NCBI RefSeq assembly: GCF_013391695.1 | Contig: NZ_JACBGH010000005.1 | Span: forward strand, 1-64,000 | DNA from: Thiomicrorhabdus cannonii | Lineage (GTDB): Bacteria > Pseudomonadota > Gammaproteobacteria > Thiomicrospirales > Thiomicrospiraceae | Length of the DNA stretch: 64,000 nt | Direction of reading: 5' to 3' | Part shown: positions 48,156-56,777 of the stretch, in pieces | Position numbering within the stretch: the first letter of the stretch is position 1 | How the letters are laid out: every line of letters starts with the position of its first letter | Position numbers and translations under genes: made by a program | Notes under the pieces: generated by a model | Databases searched by the model: none | The model's input: the letters and a program-made list of their open reading frames with translations, nothing else | What the model was told of the DNA's origin: nothing

Positions 48156-48734
48156 ATGAATCTGCAATCCCTTCCCATGATGATGACGTGGTCGCGCGTC
48201 GTTTTGATTCCGGTTTTTCTGATCTGTTATTACGCACCGATTGAAGACGCGCGTTTTTGGGCCGGTCTGGCGTTTATGATCGCGGCGATTACCGACTGGT
48301 TTGACGGGTTTCTGGCCAGAAAACTCGGCTCTGACAGCAAGCTGGGCGCGTTTCTGGATCCGGTGGCCGACAAGTTGATTGTGGGCGCGGCGCTGGTGGT
48401 GGTAGCGGCAGAGTACCATGACAACTTATTGGTGATTCTCTCGGCCATCATCATTCTGATGCGTGAAATCGGCATTTCCGCGCTGCGCGAATGGATGGCG
48501 GAAAACAACGCCCGTGAAGTCGTGGCTGTTTCAAAATTGGGTAAAATCAAAACCGCCTCGCAGTTGGCGGCTTTGACCTGGCTGCTTTACGGCGGCGAGT
48601 TATGGGGCGTCAACTGGGGCGAGCTGGGTTTTCCGATGCTCTATTTTGCGGCCGTCCTGACGCTGATTACCTGGGTGCAATATATGCGTGCCGCCTTGCC
48701 TGAAATCCTGCGTTCAACAGAATCAAAGAGTTAG
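48156..48734 (+). CDS. pgsA: Phosphatidylglycerophosphate synthase
   Basis: 192 residues and several membrane helices. The CDP-alcohol phosphatidyltransferase motif is complete: DWFDGFLARKLG followed by SKLGAFLDPVADK. It makes phosphatidylglycerol phosphate from CDP-diacylglycerol and glycerol 3-phosphate. The start is set at 48156 (MNLQSLPMMMTWSR). The order uvrC-pgsA-tRNA-Gly-Cys-Leu is the same as in E. coli. Confidence 0.95.
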   Translation: MNLQSLPMMMTWSRVVLIPVFLICYYAPIEDARFWAGLAFMIAAITDWFDGFLARKLGSDSKLGAFLDPVADKLIVGAALVVVAAEYHDNLLVILSAIIILMREIGISALREWMAENNAREVVAVSKLGKIKTASQLAALTWLLYGGELWGVNWGELGFPMLYFAAVLTLITWVQYMRAALPEILRSTESKS

Positions 48735-48739
48735 AAACA

Positions 48740-48769
48740 ACCCGGCCTGTTGGCTTTTCGGCAGGCCGG
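48740..48769. repeat. Motif copy with a partial inverted partner after pgsA
   Basis: An exact 12-mer (minus orientation) at 48740-48751. CCGGCCTG pairs with CAGGCCGG at 48762-48769, 8 bp, without a T tract. Confidence 0.8.
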
Positions 48770-48821
48770 ATCGGACGCAAAAACGCCTCCAGAAAATTAC
48801 AGTTTCTTGACACAAATCCCT

Positions 48822-48849
48822 TGACGTTAAGCAATAAACCCCTATAATA
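48822..48849 (+). promoter_or_regulatory. Promoter of the tRNA operon
   Basis: TTGACG at 48822-48827 and TATAAT at 48844-48849, spacing 16, 13 bp before tRNA-Gly. Confidence 0.8.
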
Positions 48850-48862
48850 CGCCAACATCAAG

Positions 48863-48938
<76 letters not shown>

Positions 48939-48944
48939 AATATG

Positions 48945-49017
48945 GCGGAATAGCAAAGTGGCTATGCAGTGGATTGCAAATCCATCTACCTCGGTTCGAT
49001 TCCGGGTTCCGCCTCCA
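48945..49017 (+). tRNA. cysT: tRNA-Cys (GCA)
   Basis: About 73 nt with encoded CCA. Acceptor GGCGGAA/TTCCGCC, anticodon loop TTGCAAA (anticodon GCA), T-loop TTCGATT. It starts six bases after tRNA-Gly. Confidence 0.96.
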
Positions 49018-49063
49018 TTTTCCTTCGATTGCTCTGTATCTGGCACCTTGGTGCTTATGTCAT

Positions 49064-49150
49064 GCCCAGGTGGCGAAATAGGTAGACGCAAGGGACTTAA
49101 AATCCCTCGGTGGAAACACCGTGCCGGTTCGACCCCGGCCCTGGGCACCA
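49064..49150 (+). tRNA. leuZ: tRNA-Leu (TAA)
   Basis: 87 nt, class II with a long variable arm (CGGTGGAAACACCG). Acceptor GCCCAGG/CTGGGC, anticodon TAA in the loop CTTAAAA, CCA encoded. Last of the tRNA operon. Confidence 0.96.
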
Positions 49151-49268
49151 TTTCTCGTCTTTACACTTGATTTCCCCGATAGACTTCTCTTAATTAAATC
49201 TCTATAGACTTCAAACCGTTGCGTTTGGCGTTATCGCTTTTTTGGTGGCCGAATTTTTCAATCCGCTG

Positions 49269-50297
49269 CTAATCATTGACGGTTTGTACGTTATTGCGGC
49301 TGTTTTCCTTAGCCAGGTAGAGTGCGCGGTCAACGCGGTTGAAGAGGTTGTCCAGTGAGTCTCCGGCTTGGTAAGTGGTCACACCGAAACTACAGGTCAG
49401 TTTGAGGTTTGGAAGTAATTCCGCATCGGCGATTTCCCGGCGCAGTCTTTCGGCATCGCGTAGCGCTGCAGACAGGTCGGTATTGGGCAGAATGATAATG
49501 AATTCTTCGCCTCCCCAGCGTGCGGGAAAATCATTGCTGCGGGTATGTGCGTTCAGCAGTTGCGCGAGCTTTTGCAGGGCCAAATCGCCGGTTTTGTGGC
49601 CAAGACGGTCGTTGATCAGCTTGAAGTAATCAATGTCAAGCAGCATCAGGCTGAGGGGCTGCTGATAGCGTTGGGTTCGCTGGATTTCAATTTCGAGTTG
49701 TTCTTCAAAGCGGCGGCGGTTGAACAGGCCGGTCAGCATATCGTGGTTAGCGTTGTATTCGGCTGTTTGGACTTTTTGTTCAAGCTGCTGATTGAGATGC
49801 TGCAGTTTGCTGGTATGGTTTTTGGTTAGAGCCTTGAGTTTGGCATTGTCACTGCTGAGCAGCTGGTTTTTCTCTTCCAGTTCGATGAGCGCGGTTTTGA
49901 GGTCATGAATATTGCTGTGGGCACCGATCATGCGCATCACCTTGCCGGTGGTTGAGCGTTCGACGATTTTGCCGCTGTCTTCAACCCATAGATAATCGCC
50001 GTCGGATTTTTTACAGCGGTACTGGATGCGGTAGACGTCGCAGCGTCCTTCAAGGTAGTCTTCAAAGTGCGCCATGACCCGTTGATAGTCTTCGGGATGG
50101 ATGATGTTTTCCCAGGTGATGACGTCTTCGGGCAGTTCGCCGATGGGATAGCCGAGCATACGGAACCACCCGGCGCTGCGGATGACTTTGCCGTTTTTGG
50201 CATTCCAGTCCCAGATGCCTTCATTGATGATATCGAGTATGAAGTAGAGGGTCTTTTCAGCCTGTTCAAGGGTTGTGTGTGAATAATGATTCGACAT
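49269..50297 (-). CDS. PAS-domain diguanylate cyclase
   Basis: 342 residues from the ATG at 50297, which has an AAGGGA site upstream. One PAS/PAC unit (about 10-135: ILDIINEGIWDWNAKNGKVI to RMIGAHSNIHD) is followed by a coiled-coil linker (about 140-185) and a GGDEF domain with LLDIDYFKLINDRLGHKTGD and RWGGEEFIIILP. An RSND (RxxD) inhibitory site precedes the active site, so feedback control by c-di-GMP is likely. There is no membrane segment, so the sensor is cytoplasmic. The longer start at 50324 lacks support. Confidence 0.88.
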   Translation of the reverse strand: MSNHYSHTTLEQAEKTLYFILDIINEGIWDWNAKNGKVIRSAGWFRMLGYPIGELPEDVITWENIIHPEDYQRVMAHFEDYLEGRCDVYRIQYRCKKSDGDYLWVEDSGKIVERSTTGKVMRMIGAHSNIHDLKTALIELEEKNQLLSSDNAKLKALTKNHTSKLQHLNQQLEQKVQTAEYNANHDMLTGLFNRRRFEEQLEIEIQRTQRYQQPLSLMLLDIDYFKLINDRLGHKTGDLALQKLAQLLNAHTRSNDFPARWGGEEFIIILPNTDLSAALRDAERLRREIADAELLPNLKLTCSFGVTTYQAGDSLDNLFNRVDRALYLAKENSRNNVQTVND

Positions 50298-50542
50298 GAC
50301 GATCCCTTTACCGGTGAGTTGCAAAACTATGCACTTATCTTCCTATACTAATGATTGTTTACGCTTTAGTCTAAATTTTTTGCAGAACGCCTCCTTGTAT
50401 CCTGATACTGCAAAGCACGCAATCACGTGCATTGACAGGCCTTGAAGGCTCCAGTAAACTCCACCCTTCAGTTGGGGGTGCACTGCGCCTGCGGCGTGTC
50501 TTCCGCTCTGTTTTGTCCATATAACAACATAGTCATCACATC

Positions 50543-51241
50543 ATGAATAAAGTTATTGACCTGAAAGGGTCTATCCTCTCGCTCACCGTTCTTAAAATTT
50601 ACAGCAATGATATGGACGCGCTCAAAGAGGCGCTCAATAAAAAAGTCTCGCAAGCACCGGATTTTTTTGTGGGAATCCCCGTCGTTCTGGAACCTCAGGT
50701 TGAAAAGCTAGAACCGATGCTGCTGGCGTTGCTGGTGGAGTTTTTGCATCAGAAGGGAATGGTACCGATCGGCATCCGCACGCAGGACGAGGCCATCAAG
50801 GAACAGGCCAAATATGCCGGCCTGGCGATTTTCAACGAAGAAGTAAAGGCCAAGAAGCGCCCGCAGGAGGAATCCAAACCCGCCGCCGCGCAAACTGAAC
50901 AGGCCGGGTTGAAGACGGCGTTGGTGGTGAATCATGCAGTGCGTTCCGGCCAGCAGATTTATGCCAAAGACCGCGATTTGATTGTGCTGGGCTCGGTCAA
51001 TCCGGGTGCGGAAATTATCGCGGACGGTAATGTGCATGTCTACGGCACCATCCGCGGCAAGGTATTTGCCGGTTCGCAGGGTGAAACCGGTGCGCGGATT
51101 TTCGCCCAGAAAATCGACCCCGAACTGGTGTGTATTGCCGGGCTGTATCAGTTGGCGGAAGACATCGCCCCCGCACACAAAAATGGTTTTGTCGAAATCG
51201 CATTATTGAATGACCAACTGCAATTCAAAATGTTAAGCTAA
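50543..51241 (+). CDS. minC: Septum site-determining protein MinC
   Basis: 232 residues. The N-terminal domain (1-100) blocks FtsZ; the C-terminal beta-helix (about 130-232, LIVLGSVNPGAEIIADGNVH) dimerises and binds MinD. The linker (about 108-125, EESKPAAAQTEQAG) includes an exact motif copy. First gene of minCDE. The 245-bp upstream stretch shared with the PAS-GGDEF gene contains a CACCC/GGGTG hairpin near 50465-50480 and presumably the promoter. Confidence 0.95.
   Translation: MNKVIDLKGSILSLTVLKIYSNDMDALKEALNKKVSQAPDFFVGIPVVLEPQVEKLEPMLLALLVEFLHQKGMVPIGIRTQDEAIKEQAKYAGLAIFNEEVKAKKRPQEESKPAAAQTEQAGLKTALVVNHAVRSGQQIYAKDRDLIVLGSVNPGAEIIADGNVHVYGTIRGKVFAGSQGETGARIFAQKIDPELVCIAGLYQLAEDIAPAHKNGFVEIALLNDQLQFKMLS
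50898..50909 (+). repeat. Uptake-sequence-like 12-mer inside minC
   Basis: An exact copy extended as CAAACTGAACAGGCCGGGT, encoding T-E-Q-A-G in the interdomain linker. Confidence 0.85.
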
Positions 51242-51322
51242 TACGTCGAATTTATAAGATGGAAAGGCGGGCACGCTGAAAGATGCCCGCCGTTTCAAAG
51301 CAGAAAATAGAAAGGAGTCAGA

Positions 51323-52135
51323 GTGTCTCGCGTTGTTGTTGTTACCTCCGGTAAAGGAGGGGTGGGTAAAACCACAACCAGTGCCAGTTTTTCTACCGGT
51401 TTGGCCCTTAAAGGCTACAAGGTGGCGGTCATCGATTTTGACGTGGGTCTGCGTAATCTGGATTTGATTATGGGGTGTGAGCGCCGCGTGGTCTACGATT
51501 TCGTCAACGTGGTGCAGGGCGAAGCCTCTTTGCAGCAGGCGTTGATCAAAGACAAGCGCATTCCCAACCTTTATATCCTGGCGGCGTCGCAAACGCGTGA
51601 TAAGGATGCGTTGACCCAGGAAGGCGTTGAGCGTGTTATCGAGCAGCTTAAAGAAGCCGGGTTTGACTACATTATCTGCGACTCGCCGGCCGGGATCGAA
51701 AAGGGCGCGCAGCTTGCTCTGTATTTTGCCGATGAAGCCTTGATTGTGACCAACCCCGAAGTTTCTTCGGTGCGTGACTCCGACCGTATCCTGGGCATCT
51801 TGCAGGCCAAATCGCGCCGTGCCGAAAAAGGCGAAGCGCCGATTGTAGAACACCTGGTATTGACGCGTTACAACCCAAGCCGGGTTGAGGCGGGCGAAAT
51901 GCTGTCGGTGGATGACGTGATTGATCTGTTGAGTGTGAAGCTGCTCGGCGCGGTACCGGAGTCGGAAGACGTCCTGAATGCCTCCAACTCGGGGATGCCG
52001 GTGATTATGGAAGACAAATCGGCCGCTTCGCAGGCTTATAAGGATATTGTCGAGCGTTTCTTGGGTGAAGAGATTGAACATCGTTTCTTGACCGCTGAAA
52101 AGAAAGGGCTGTTCAAAAAGCTCTTTGGAAAATAA
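51323..52135 (+). CDS. minD: Septum site-determining protein MinD
   Basis: 270 residues, a deviant Walker A ATPase (GKGGVGKTTTSA at about 11-22, with the signature lysine). A C-terminal amphipathic tail (FLTAEKKGLFKKLFGK) binds the membrane. MinD recruits MinC and is released by MinE. The start is GTG, preceded by an AAAGGAG site. minE follows after 20 bp. Confidence 0.97.
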   Translation: MSRVVVVTSGKGGVGKTTTSASFSTGLALKGYKVAVIDFDVGLRNLDLIMGCERRVVYDFVNVVQGEASLQQALIKDKRIPNLYILAASQTRDKDALTQEGVERVIEQLKEAGFDYIICDSPAGIEKGAQLALYFADEALIVTNPEVSSVRDSDRILGILQAKSRRAEKGEAPIVEHLVLTRYNPSRVEAGEMLSVDDVIDLLSVKLLGAVPESEDVLNASNSGMPVIMEDKSAASQAYKDIVERFLGEEIEHRFLTAEKKGLFKKLFGK

Positions 52136-52155
52136 GCAAGTAATAGGAGGAAACC

Positions 52156-52416
52156 ATGGCGCTACTCGATTACCTGCTGGGACAGCGTAAGAAAAAATCC
52201 GCAAATCTGGCCAAAGACCGTTTACAGATTCTATTGGCGCATGAGCGTTCCGAGCGCAATGCGCCGGATTATCTGCCGAAAATGCGCGAAGAGATTTTGG
52301 CGGTGATTGCCAAGTATGTCGACATCGACGACGAAAAACTGCAGATTTCAGTGGACGAAGCCAACGGCTTTGAAGTGCTGGAACTGAATCTGGTGTTGCC
52401 GGAACACAACCGTTAA
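52156..52416 (+). CDS. minE: Cell division topological specificity factor MinE
   Basis: 86 residues: membrane-targeting N-terminus (MALLDYLLGQRKKKSA), anti-MinCD region (AKDRLQILLAHERS) and dimerisation domain. It stimulates MinD ATPase and drives oscillation. An AGGAGG ribosome-binding site precedes the start. A terminator follows. Confidence 0.96.
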   Translation: MALLDYLLGQRKKKSANLAKDRLQILLAHERSERNAPDYLPKMREEILAVIAKYVDIDDEKLQISVDEANGFEVLELNLVLPEHNR

Positions 52417-52443
52417 CACCGCGATGCGTTGTATGTGCATTTA

Positions 52444-52468
52444 AGACCCGGTTTATCCGGGTTTTTTA
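52444..52468 (+). terminator. Terminator after minE
   Basis: AAGACCCGG, loop TTTAT, CCGGGTTTTTT. It overlaps the 3' end of the convergent acetyltransferase-like gene. Confidence 0.88.
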
Positions 52469-53644
52469 TTGGCTGTCGGCCGCTCCATTTGCATAAGGGG
52501 AGTGCGTCAGGCATTCCGCGTAATAGCGCCTAATCATGTGTTCTTCTTCGCTTAAGAAGTGTTCGATGCCTTCCGGGAAAGGGTTGAATCGCAGCCAATG
52601 TGCCGATTGGGTGATCACCGGTACAAAGCCGCGGGCAATCTTGTGTTCGCCGCCGGCGCCCGGCTCAAACTGTTCCAGTCCATGTTGAATGGCATACTCG
52701 ATGCCCTGGTAGTAACAGGCCTCAAAGTGCAGGAATTTGATCTCCTCCTTGCAGCCCCAATGGCGGCCGTAGAGAACCTGGTCGCTGCGGTACATTAAAG
52801 CGCCGCCCACGCATTCTCCGGCGGCAGTGTCGGCCAATACCAGCAAAACCTGGTCGGGCAGGGCTTGCGCCACCGCCTTGAAAAAGGCGGCATTAAAAGT
52901 GGCCAGACTCATCTTTTCGCTGAAGGTTTTATGGTAAAAATAGGCGAAATTTTCCCAGTCCTCGTCGCTGGCGCTGTGGCCGTCCAGTTGTCTTAATCTT
53001 ATGCCGATTTTGGCAAGATGCGCACGTTCCTGGCGGATGTTCTTGCGTTTTTTGGGGGTGAGCGCCTGTAGAAAATCGTTAAAGTCGCTGTAATGCCGGT
53101 TAAACCAGTGAAAATGGCAGTCGTGGCGCAATAGCATGTCGCTACGCGTCGCCAACCCGGCCTGTTGAGTTTTTTCGGCAAACAAAATGTGCCAGCCGCT
53201 CAGGTTATGTTGCTGCACGAACTGCTGGATTTTTTCGATGCAGAAAGCGGTTAAGGTTGATTTTTGTGGCTCGGATAACTCGGGGGCCAATAAAAAACGC
53301 GGCCCGGTCACAGGACTGTAAGGCACCGCCGTGACCAATTTGGGAAAATAGGGCAAACCAACCTGTTGCCAGGCTTGCGCCCAGCTGTGGTCGAAGACGA
53401 ATTCGCCGTAGGAGTTGGTTTTGATGTATAAGGGAACGGCGGCGACCAGACGTTGGTGTTGATGCACGCTGAGATGACAGGGCAGCCAGCCGTAGCGTTC
53501 GCCCACGCAACCGTGCTGCTCCATCGCGTTGAGAAAGTGGTGGTTTACAAACGGATTGCCGTCAGCGATCAGGCGATTCCATGCATCGGCAGGCAGTTCG
53601 GCCAATCGTTGGTGAAAACGGTATTCAAAAGAGGCATCCGACAC
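52466..53644 (-). CDS. FemAB/GNAT-like protein (DUF482, COG3146)
   Basis: 392 residues with the features of the DUF482 family: NPFVNHHFLNAMEQHGCVG, SPVTGPRFLLAP, LTPKKRKNIRQERAHL, and HWGCKEEIKFLHFEACYYQGIEYAI. These proteins have a tandem GNAT fold related to FemAB and are named peptidogalycan biosynthesis/recognition proteins, but the reaction is not established. A motif copy in the sense direction encodes KTQQAG near residue 161, before ATRSDMLLRHD. It is convergent with minE. Confidence 0.83.
   Translation of the reverse strand: MSDASFEYRFHQRLAELPADAWNRLIADGNPFVNHHFLNAMEQHGCVGERYGWLPCHLSVHQHQRLVAAVPLYIKTNSYGEFVFDHSWAQAWQQVGLPYFPKLVTAVPYSPVTGPRFLLAPELSEPQKSTLTAFCIEKIQQFVQQHNLSGWHILFAEKTQQAGLATRSDMLLRHDCHFHWFNRHYSDFNDFLQALTPKKRKNIRQERAHLAKIGIRLRQLDGHSASDEDWENFAYFYHKTFSEKMSLATFNAAFFKAVAQALPDQVLLVLADTAAGECVGGALMYRSDQVLYGRHWGCKEEIKFLHFEACYYQGIEYAIQHGLEQFEPGAGGEHKIARGFVPVITQSAHWLRFNPFPEGIEHFLSEEEHMIRRYYAECLTHSPYANGAADSQ
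53155..53166 (-). repeat. Uptake-sequence-like 12-mer inside the DUF482 gene
   Basis: An exact copy on the sense strand, extended as AAAAAACTCAACAGGCCGGG, encoding K-T-Q-Q-A-G as in sdhA. Confidence 0.85.
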
Positions 53645-53742
53645 GGTAAAACCCTAAGTTAAGCGCTTTAAGCGCTGAAATCCTTGCGTGGACTTGAATT
53701 TATAGGGTAAATCCAAGTCCGATTCAAGTGCTTTTAAAAGTG

Positions 53743-53754
53743 AACAGGCCGGGT
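53743..53754 (+). repeat. Uptake-sequence-like 12-mer downstream of the helical protein gene
   Basis: An exact copy, 11 bp beyond the stop of the gene at 53765, in non-coding DNA. Confidence 0.85.
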
Positions 53755-53764
53755 GTCGGGCAAA

Positions 53765-54205
53765 TCAATGCAGGTTATCGGCTTCAAAAAGCGAACCCTG
53801 GCCCAGCAGCAGGTCGCGTTCCTGCGGTTCCAGAGGTTCATGTGCCGCTTGGGATTGCAGCGCGCTCGGCAACTCAAAATGGACGCTTTTCAAGGTGTTT
53901 TGGTTGAGCGTATTAACAAAGTGGTACATCGAGCTCATCACTTCGCGATTGAGGTCCAGATTTTCCTGCTGCTGGATCAAGTCATGCAGCTGATTGACCC
54001 AGTTCATCTGGGTCTTGCGTACCCGTTCCAGATGCTGCGCCAGATCGCCGTGACGCAGCGCATCCGGATACGCTTTGGTAAGCTGTTTGATGTCTTCGAT
54101 AATCATCTCTGCGATACGAAAGGTCTGTTCCGGGCCTTTTTCAAGGCGCTGGTCGATAAACTCCAAACAGGTTTGCAGGTTCTGCTGAGTGTTGGTGTAA
54201 GCCAT
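53765..54205 (-). CDS. Uncharacterised helical protein
   Basis: 146 residues from the ATG at 54205, chosen because AAGGAG lies just upstream. The protein is almost entirely alpha-helical and charged, with no membrane segment, signal peptide or cysteine pair. Internal segments such as TFRIAEMIIEDIKQLTKAYP and MNWVNQLHDLIQQQENLDLN look like amphipathic or coiled-coil helices; the C-terminus is acidic. I do not recognise the family. A longer in-frame start at 54454 would overlap the divergent repair gene and has an implausible composition. Confidence 0.65.
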   Translation of the reverse strand: MAYTNTQQNLQTCLEFIDQRLEKGPEQTFRIAEMIIEDIKQLTKAYPDALRHGDLAQHLERVRKTQMNWVNQLHDLIQQQENLDLNREVMSSMYHFVNTLNQNTLKSVHFELPSALQSQAAHEPLEPQERDLLLGQGSLFEADNLH

Positions 54206-54353
54206 GCGGTGCTCCTTGGCTGCGGGGTTTTTGAGTGTCAACTTTTTGACGTTACAAGACAAAAGTTCACGGTTTATACTGGGTGTTATCAAGCTGCGTG
54301 CCAAGTTGTAAGAATATTGTAAAAACGCATTTAACCTATTGTTTATAAAGTAA

Positions 54354-55472
54354 ATGATAAAAATATTGAAAGAACAATTTAACCCGCAGAGCGTCGGAAT
54401 GCTGGCACAGGCCCTGCAACGCCAGGTGGTGGATTTTCCGGTAACGGACTTCACGCAAAGTGTGTTCGATAGCCAATGGCACGAAAGAAGTCTGCTGCAA
54501 CGCGTCGCGCATATAAGCGAGATGATGCAGCGCCATCTTGCTATGCCTTATGGCGACGGGCTGCAGCAACTAAAGCCGGTTTCGCAGGAGTTCGGCGGGT
54601 TGTTTCATCTGATCTTTCCCGACTATGTGGCGCGCTATGGGCTGCACGATCCGGCGCGCTCATTTGCGGCACTCGGTTTTTTTACCCGGGGATCAACCTC
54701 CGAATATGCGATTAGAGCTTTCTTGCAGTATTATCCGCAACAAACCCTTGAGCAGATGCAGCGCTGGGCGCTCAGCGACGACGAACACCAGCGGCGCTTG
54801 GCCAGTGAGGGCGTGCGACCGCGTTTGCCCTGGGCGGCGAATTTGCCGTGGGTCGAGGCGCAGCCGAAATTGGTTGAACCGATCATCGAACATTTAAAAG
54901 CCGACAGCAGTGGTTATGTGCGCAAAAGCGTTGCCAATTTACTGAATGATTTTTCCAAAGGCCAGGCCGAATGGGTGCTCGATACCTTGAGTCGCTGGCT
55001 GCAGACGGATGAGCGCGTGCCGGCGGCGACGCAATGGATTGCCAAGCACGCTTTGCGCACATTGCTCAAACAGGGCGAGCCACGCGCCCTGTCTTTGATA
55101 GGCTATCCCGCCGTGCCGTTTGATTGGGTGCATGACTGGCGGTGCGATTCGACGGTCACGCCGACAGGTCAGCTTAACTTCTCGTTTGTATTACAGAGTA
55201 AAGACCGACCGCTCGGGCTGCTGCGCCTGGAATATGCGATCGATTTCGCGTCCTCTCCCGCGAGCCGGCCGCGCTCAAGGCGCAAGGTATTTAAGATCGC
55301 CGAAGGCCGCTATGCCGATACGCAAAAGCGTTTTGACTGCCGGCATGTCTTTAAGAACCTGATCACCCGGCGGCACTATCCGGGGGCGCATAGCATCGAA
55401 TTGATTGTCAACGGCAAGGTGCTGGCGGCGGCCGAGTTCGAGCTGCTTGCCGACAACTCGCCACCGACTTGA
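54354..55472 (+). CDS. DNA alkylation repair protein (HEAT-like, AlkC/AlkD superfamily)
   Basis: 372 residues of HEAT-like repeats. The motifs SEYAIRAFLQYYP, RRLASEGVRPRLPWA and VRKSVANLLNDFSK are typical of this superfamily, whose members bind DNA and excise 3- or 7-alkylpurines. The last 100 residues form a beta-rich extension (FSFVLQSKDRPLGLLRLEYAIDF), seen in AlkC-like proteins. Whether it is an active glycosylase cannot be told. It is divergent from the helical protein gene. Confidence 0.8.
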   Translation: MIKILKEQFNPQSVGMLAQALQRQVVDFPVTDFTQSVFDSQWHERSLLQRVAHISEMMQRHLAMPYGDGLQQLKPVSQEFGGLFHLIFPDYVARYGLHDPARSFAALGFFTRGSTSEYAIRAFLQYYPQQTLEQMQRWALSDDEHQRRLASEGVRPRLPWAANLPWVEAQPKLVEPIIEHLKADSSGYVRKSVANLLNDFSKGQAEWVLDTLSRWLQTDERVPAATQWIAKHALRTLLKQGEPRALSLIGYPAVPFDWVHDWRCDSTVTPTGQLNFSFVLQSKDRPLGLLRLEYAIDFASSPASRPRSRRKVFKIAEGRYADTQKRFDCRHVFKNLITRRHYPGAHSIELIVNGKVLAAAEFELLADNSPPT

Positions 55473-55519
55473 CAGGCGTGCGATAATAACCGTTTAGTCA
55501 ATTTTGCGTTTGTTGTGCT

Positions 55520-56194
55520 ATGCAGATTCCCGTTATCTTTGAACATCCGGATTTTATCGTGGTGCATAAGCCGCCGGGCATCGGCATGCATTCCGAAGAG
55601 GAAGCCGGTCTGGTGGTGCAATTGCAGGCGCAGTGGCCCGATAAAACGCTATTTCCGGTGCATCGCCTCGACAAGATGACCTCGGGACTGCTGCTGTTGG
55701 CCACCCATAAGGAAGCCGCACGGGAGTTTCAGCGCTTGTTTGAGTCGCAGCAGATTGAAAAATACTATGTGGCGCTCGCCAACCACAAGCCTAAGAAAAA
55801 GCAGGGCTGGATCAAAGGGGATATGCAGCCGGCGCGGCGCGGCAGTTGGAAACTGAGTCAGAGCATGGATAATCCGGCGATTACACGTTTTATCAGCGCT
55901 GCCGTGGAGCCGGGCTGGCGGTTGTTTTTGCTGAAGCCTTTGACGGGACGGACGCATCAGTTGCGTGTGGCGCTGAAAAGTCTGGGATCGCCCATTTGCG
56001 GGGATAAGCGTTACGCCCCGCTGGAAGAAGCGCGCCACGAAGACAGGGGATATCTGCACGCCTATGCGCTGCGTTTTGTCTGGCAGGGTGAGGAGCAGGT
56101 TTTTGTGCAGTTGCCGTTAAGCGGTGCGCGGTTTTTGTCGCCCTTATGCCAGACGCAATTACAGGCCTGGAGCAGGCCGTGGGAATGTTTTTAA
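55520..56194 (+). CDS. RluA-family pseudouridine synthase (TIGR01621-type)
   Basis: 224 residues without an S4 domain. The catalytic motif HRLDKMTSGLLLLA has the essential Asp, and GRTHQLRVALKSLGSPICGD is the conserved C-terminal motif. It isomerises uridine in tRNA or rRNA; which site cannot be read from the sequence. It starts 47 bp after the repair gene and may share its transcript. Confidence 0.87.
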   Translation: MQIPVIFEHPDFIVVHKPPGIGMHSEEEAGLVVQLQAQWPDKTLFPVHRLDKMTSGLLLLATHKEAAREFQRLFESQQIEKYYVALANHKPKKKQGWIKGDMQPARRGSWKLSQSMDNPAITRFISAAVEPGWRLFLLKPLTGRTHQLRVALKSLGSPICGDKRYAPLEEARHEDRGYLHAYALRFVWQGEEQVFVQLPLSGARFLSPLCQTQLQAWSRPWECF

Positions 56195-56242
56195 TTTTTT
56201 AATTTTTTTAACGGGTTGTAAGCTGATTTGAATGAGAATGTT

Positions 56243-56692
56243 ATGAGTGATGTATCTGCACAGTTGCCGTTTTGGGAAGCGAAAACCCTTGAGGAAATGA
56301 CGCAGCAGGAGTGGGAATCTTTATGCGACGGCTGCGGACTATGCTGTCTGAATAAGCTGCAGGACGAGGAGACCGACGAAATCGTCTACACGCGGGTCAT
56401 CTGCGCTTATTCGGATATTGCCACGGGGCGCTGCAGCGACTACGCCAACCGCTCCACCAATGTTCCGAGCTGTGTGCAGTTGACCAAAGAGCGTGTCGCC
56501 GAATTCGATTGGCTGCCGGATAGTTGCGCCTACCGTTTGATTTATCGCCGTCAACCGCTGCCCGACTGGCATCCGCTGGTCAGCGGCCAGGTCGATTCGG
56601 TCAAACAGGCCAAGCAGGGGATACATGCCATACGGGTGGTGGTGGACAACGGTCGTTTGGATTATGAAGATTTCCTTATCGATAATCCTTAA
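56243..56692 (+). CDS. YcgN-family cysteine-cluster protein
   Basis: 149 residues with the conserved CDGCGLCCLNKLQDEETDE and later cysteines in YTRVICAYSD, GRCSDY, PSCVQL and DSCAYR, a likely metal- or Fe-S-binding cluster. It belongs to the YcgN/UPF0260 (YkgJ-type) family of unknown function. The ATG at 56243 is taken as start; a TTG at 56228 would add five residues. It is near minCDE, as ycgN is in E. coli. Confidence 0.87.
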   Translation: MSDVSAQLPFWEAKTLEEMTQQEWESLCDGCGLCCLNKLQDEETDEIVYTRVICAYSDIATGRCSDYANRSTNVPSCVQLTKERVAEFDWLPDSCAYRLIYRRQPLPDWHPLVSGQVDSVKQAKQGIHAIRVVVDNGRLDYEDFLIDNP

Positions 56693-56777
56693 ATAATTTT
56701 ATGGAATTAAATTGGTAACCGCTTTGCTTTTGATTACCATAGTGCTTGCGTCAAATTACGGATAGTAAGGAATAGAG

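Noticed and set aside
49723-49732. AACAGGCCGG in the PAS-GGDEF gene
   Set aside because: It encodes the conserved LTGLFNRR of GGDEF domains on the other strand, so protein constraint explains it; not counted as a motif copy.
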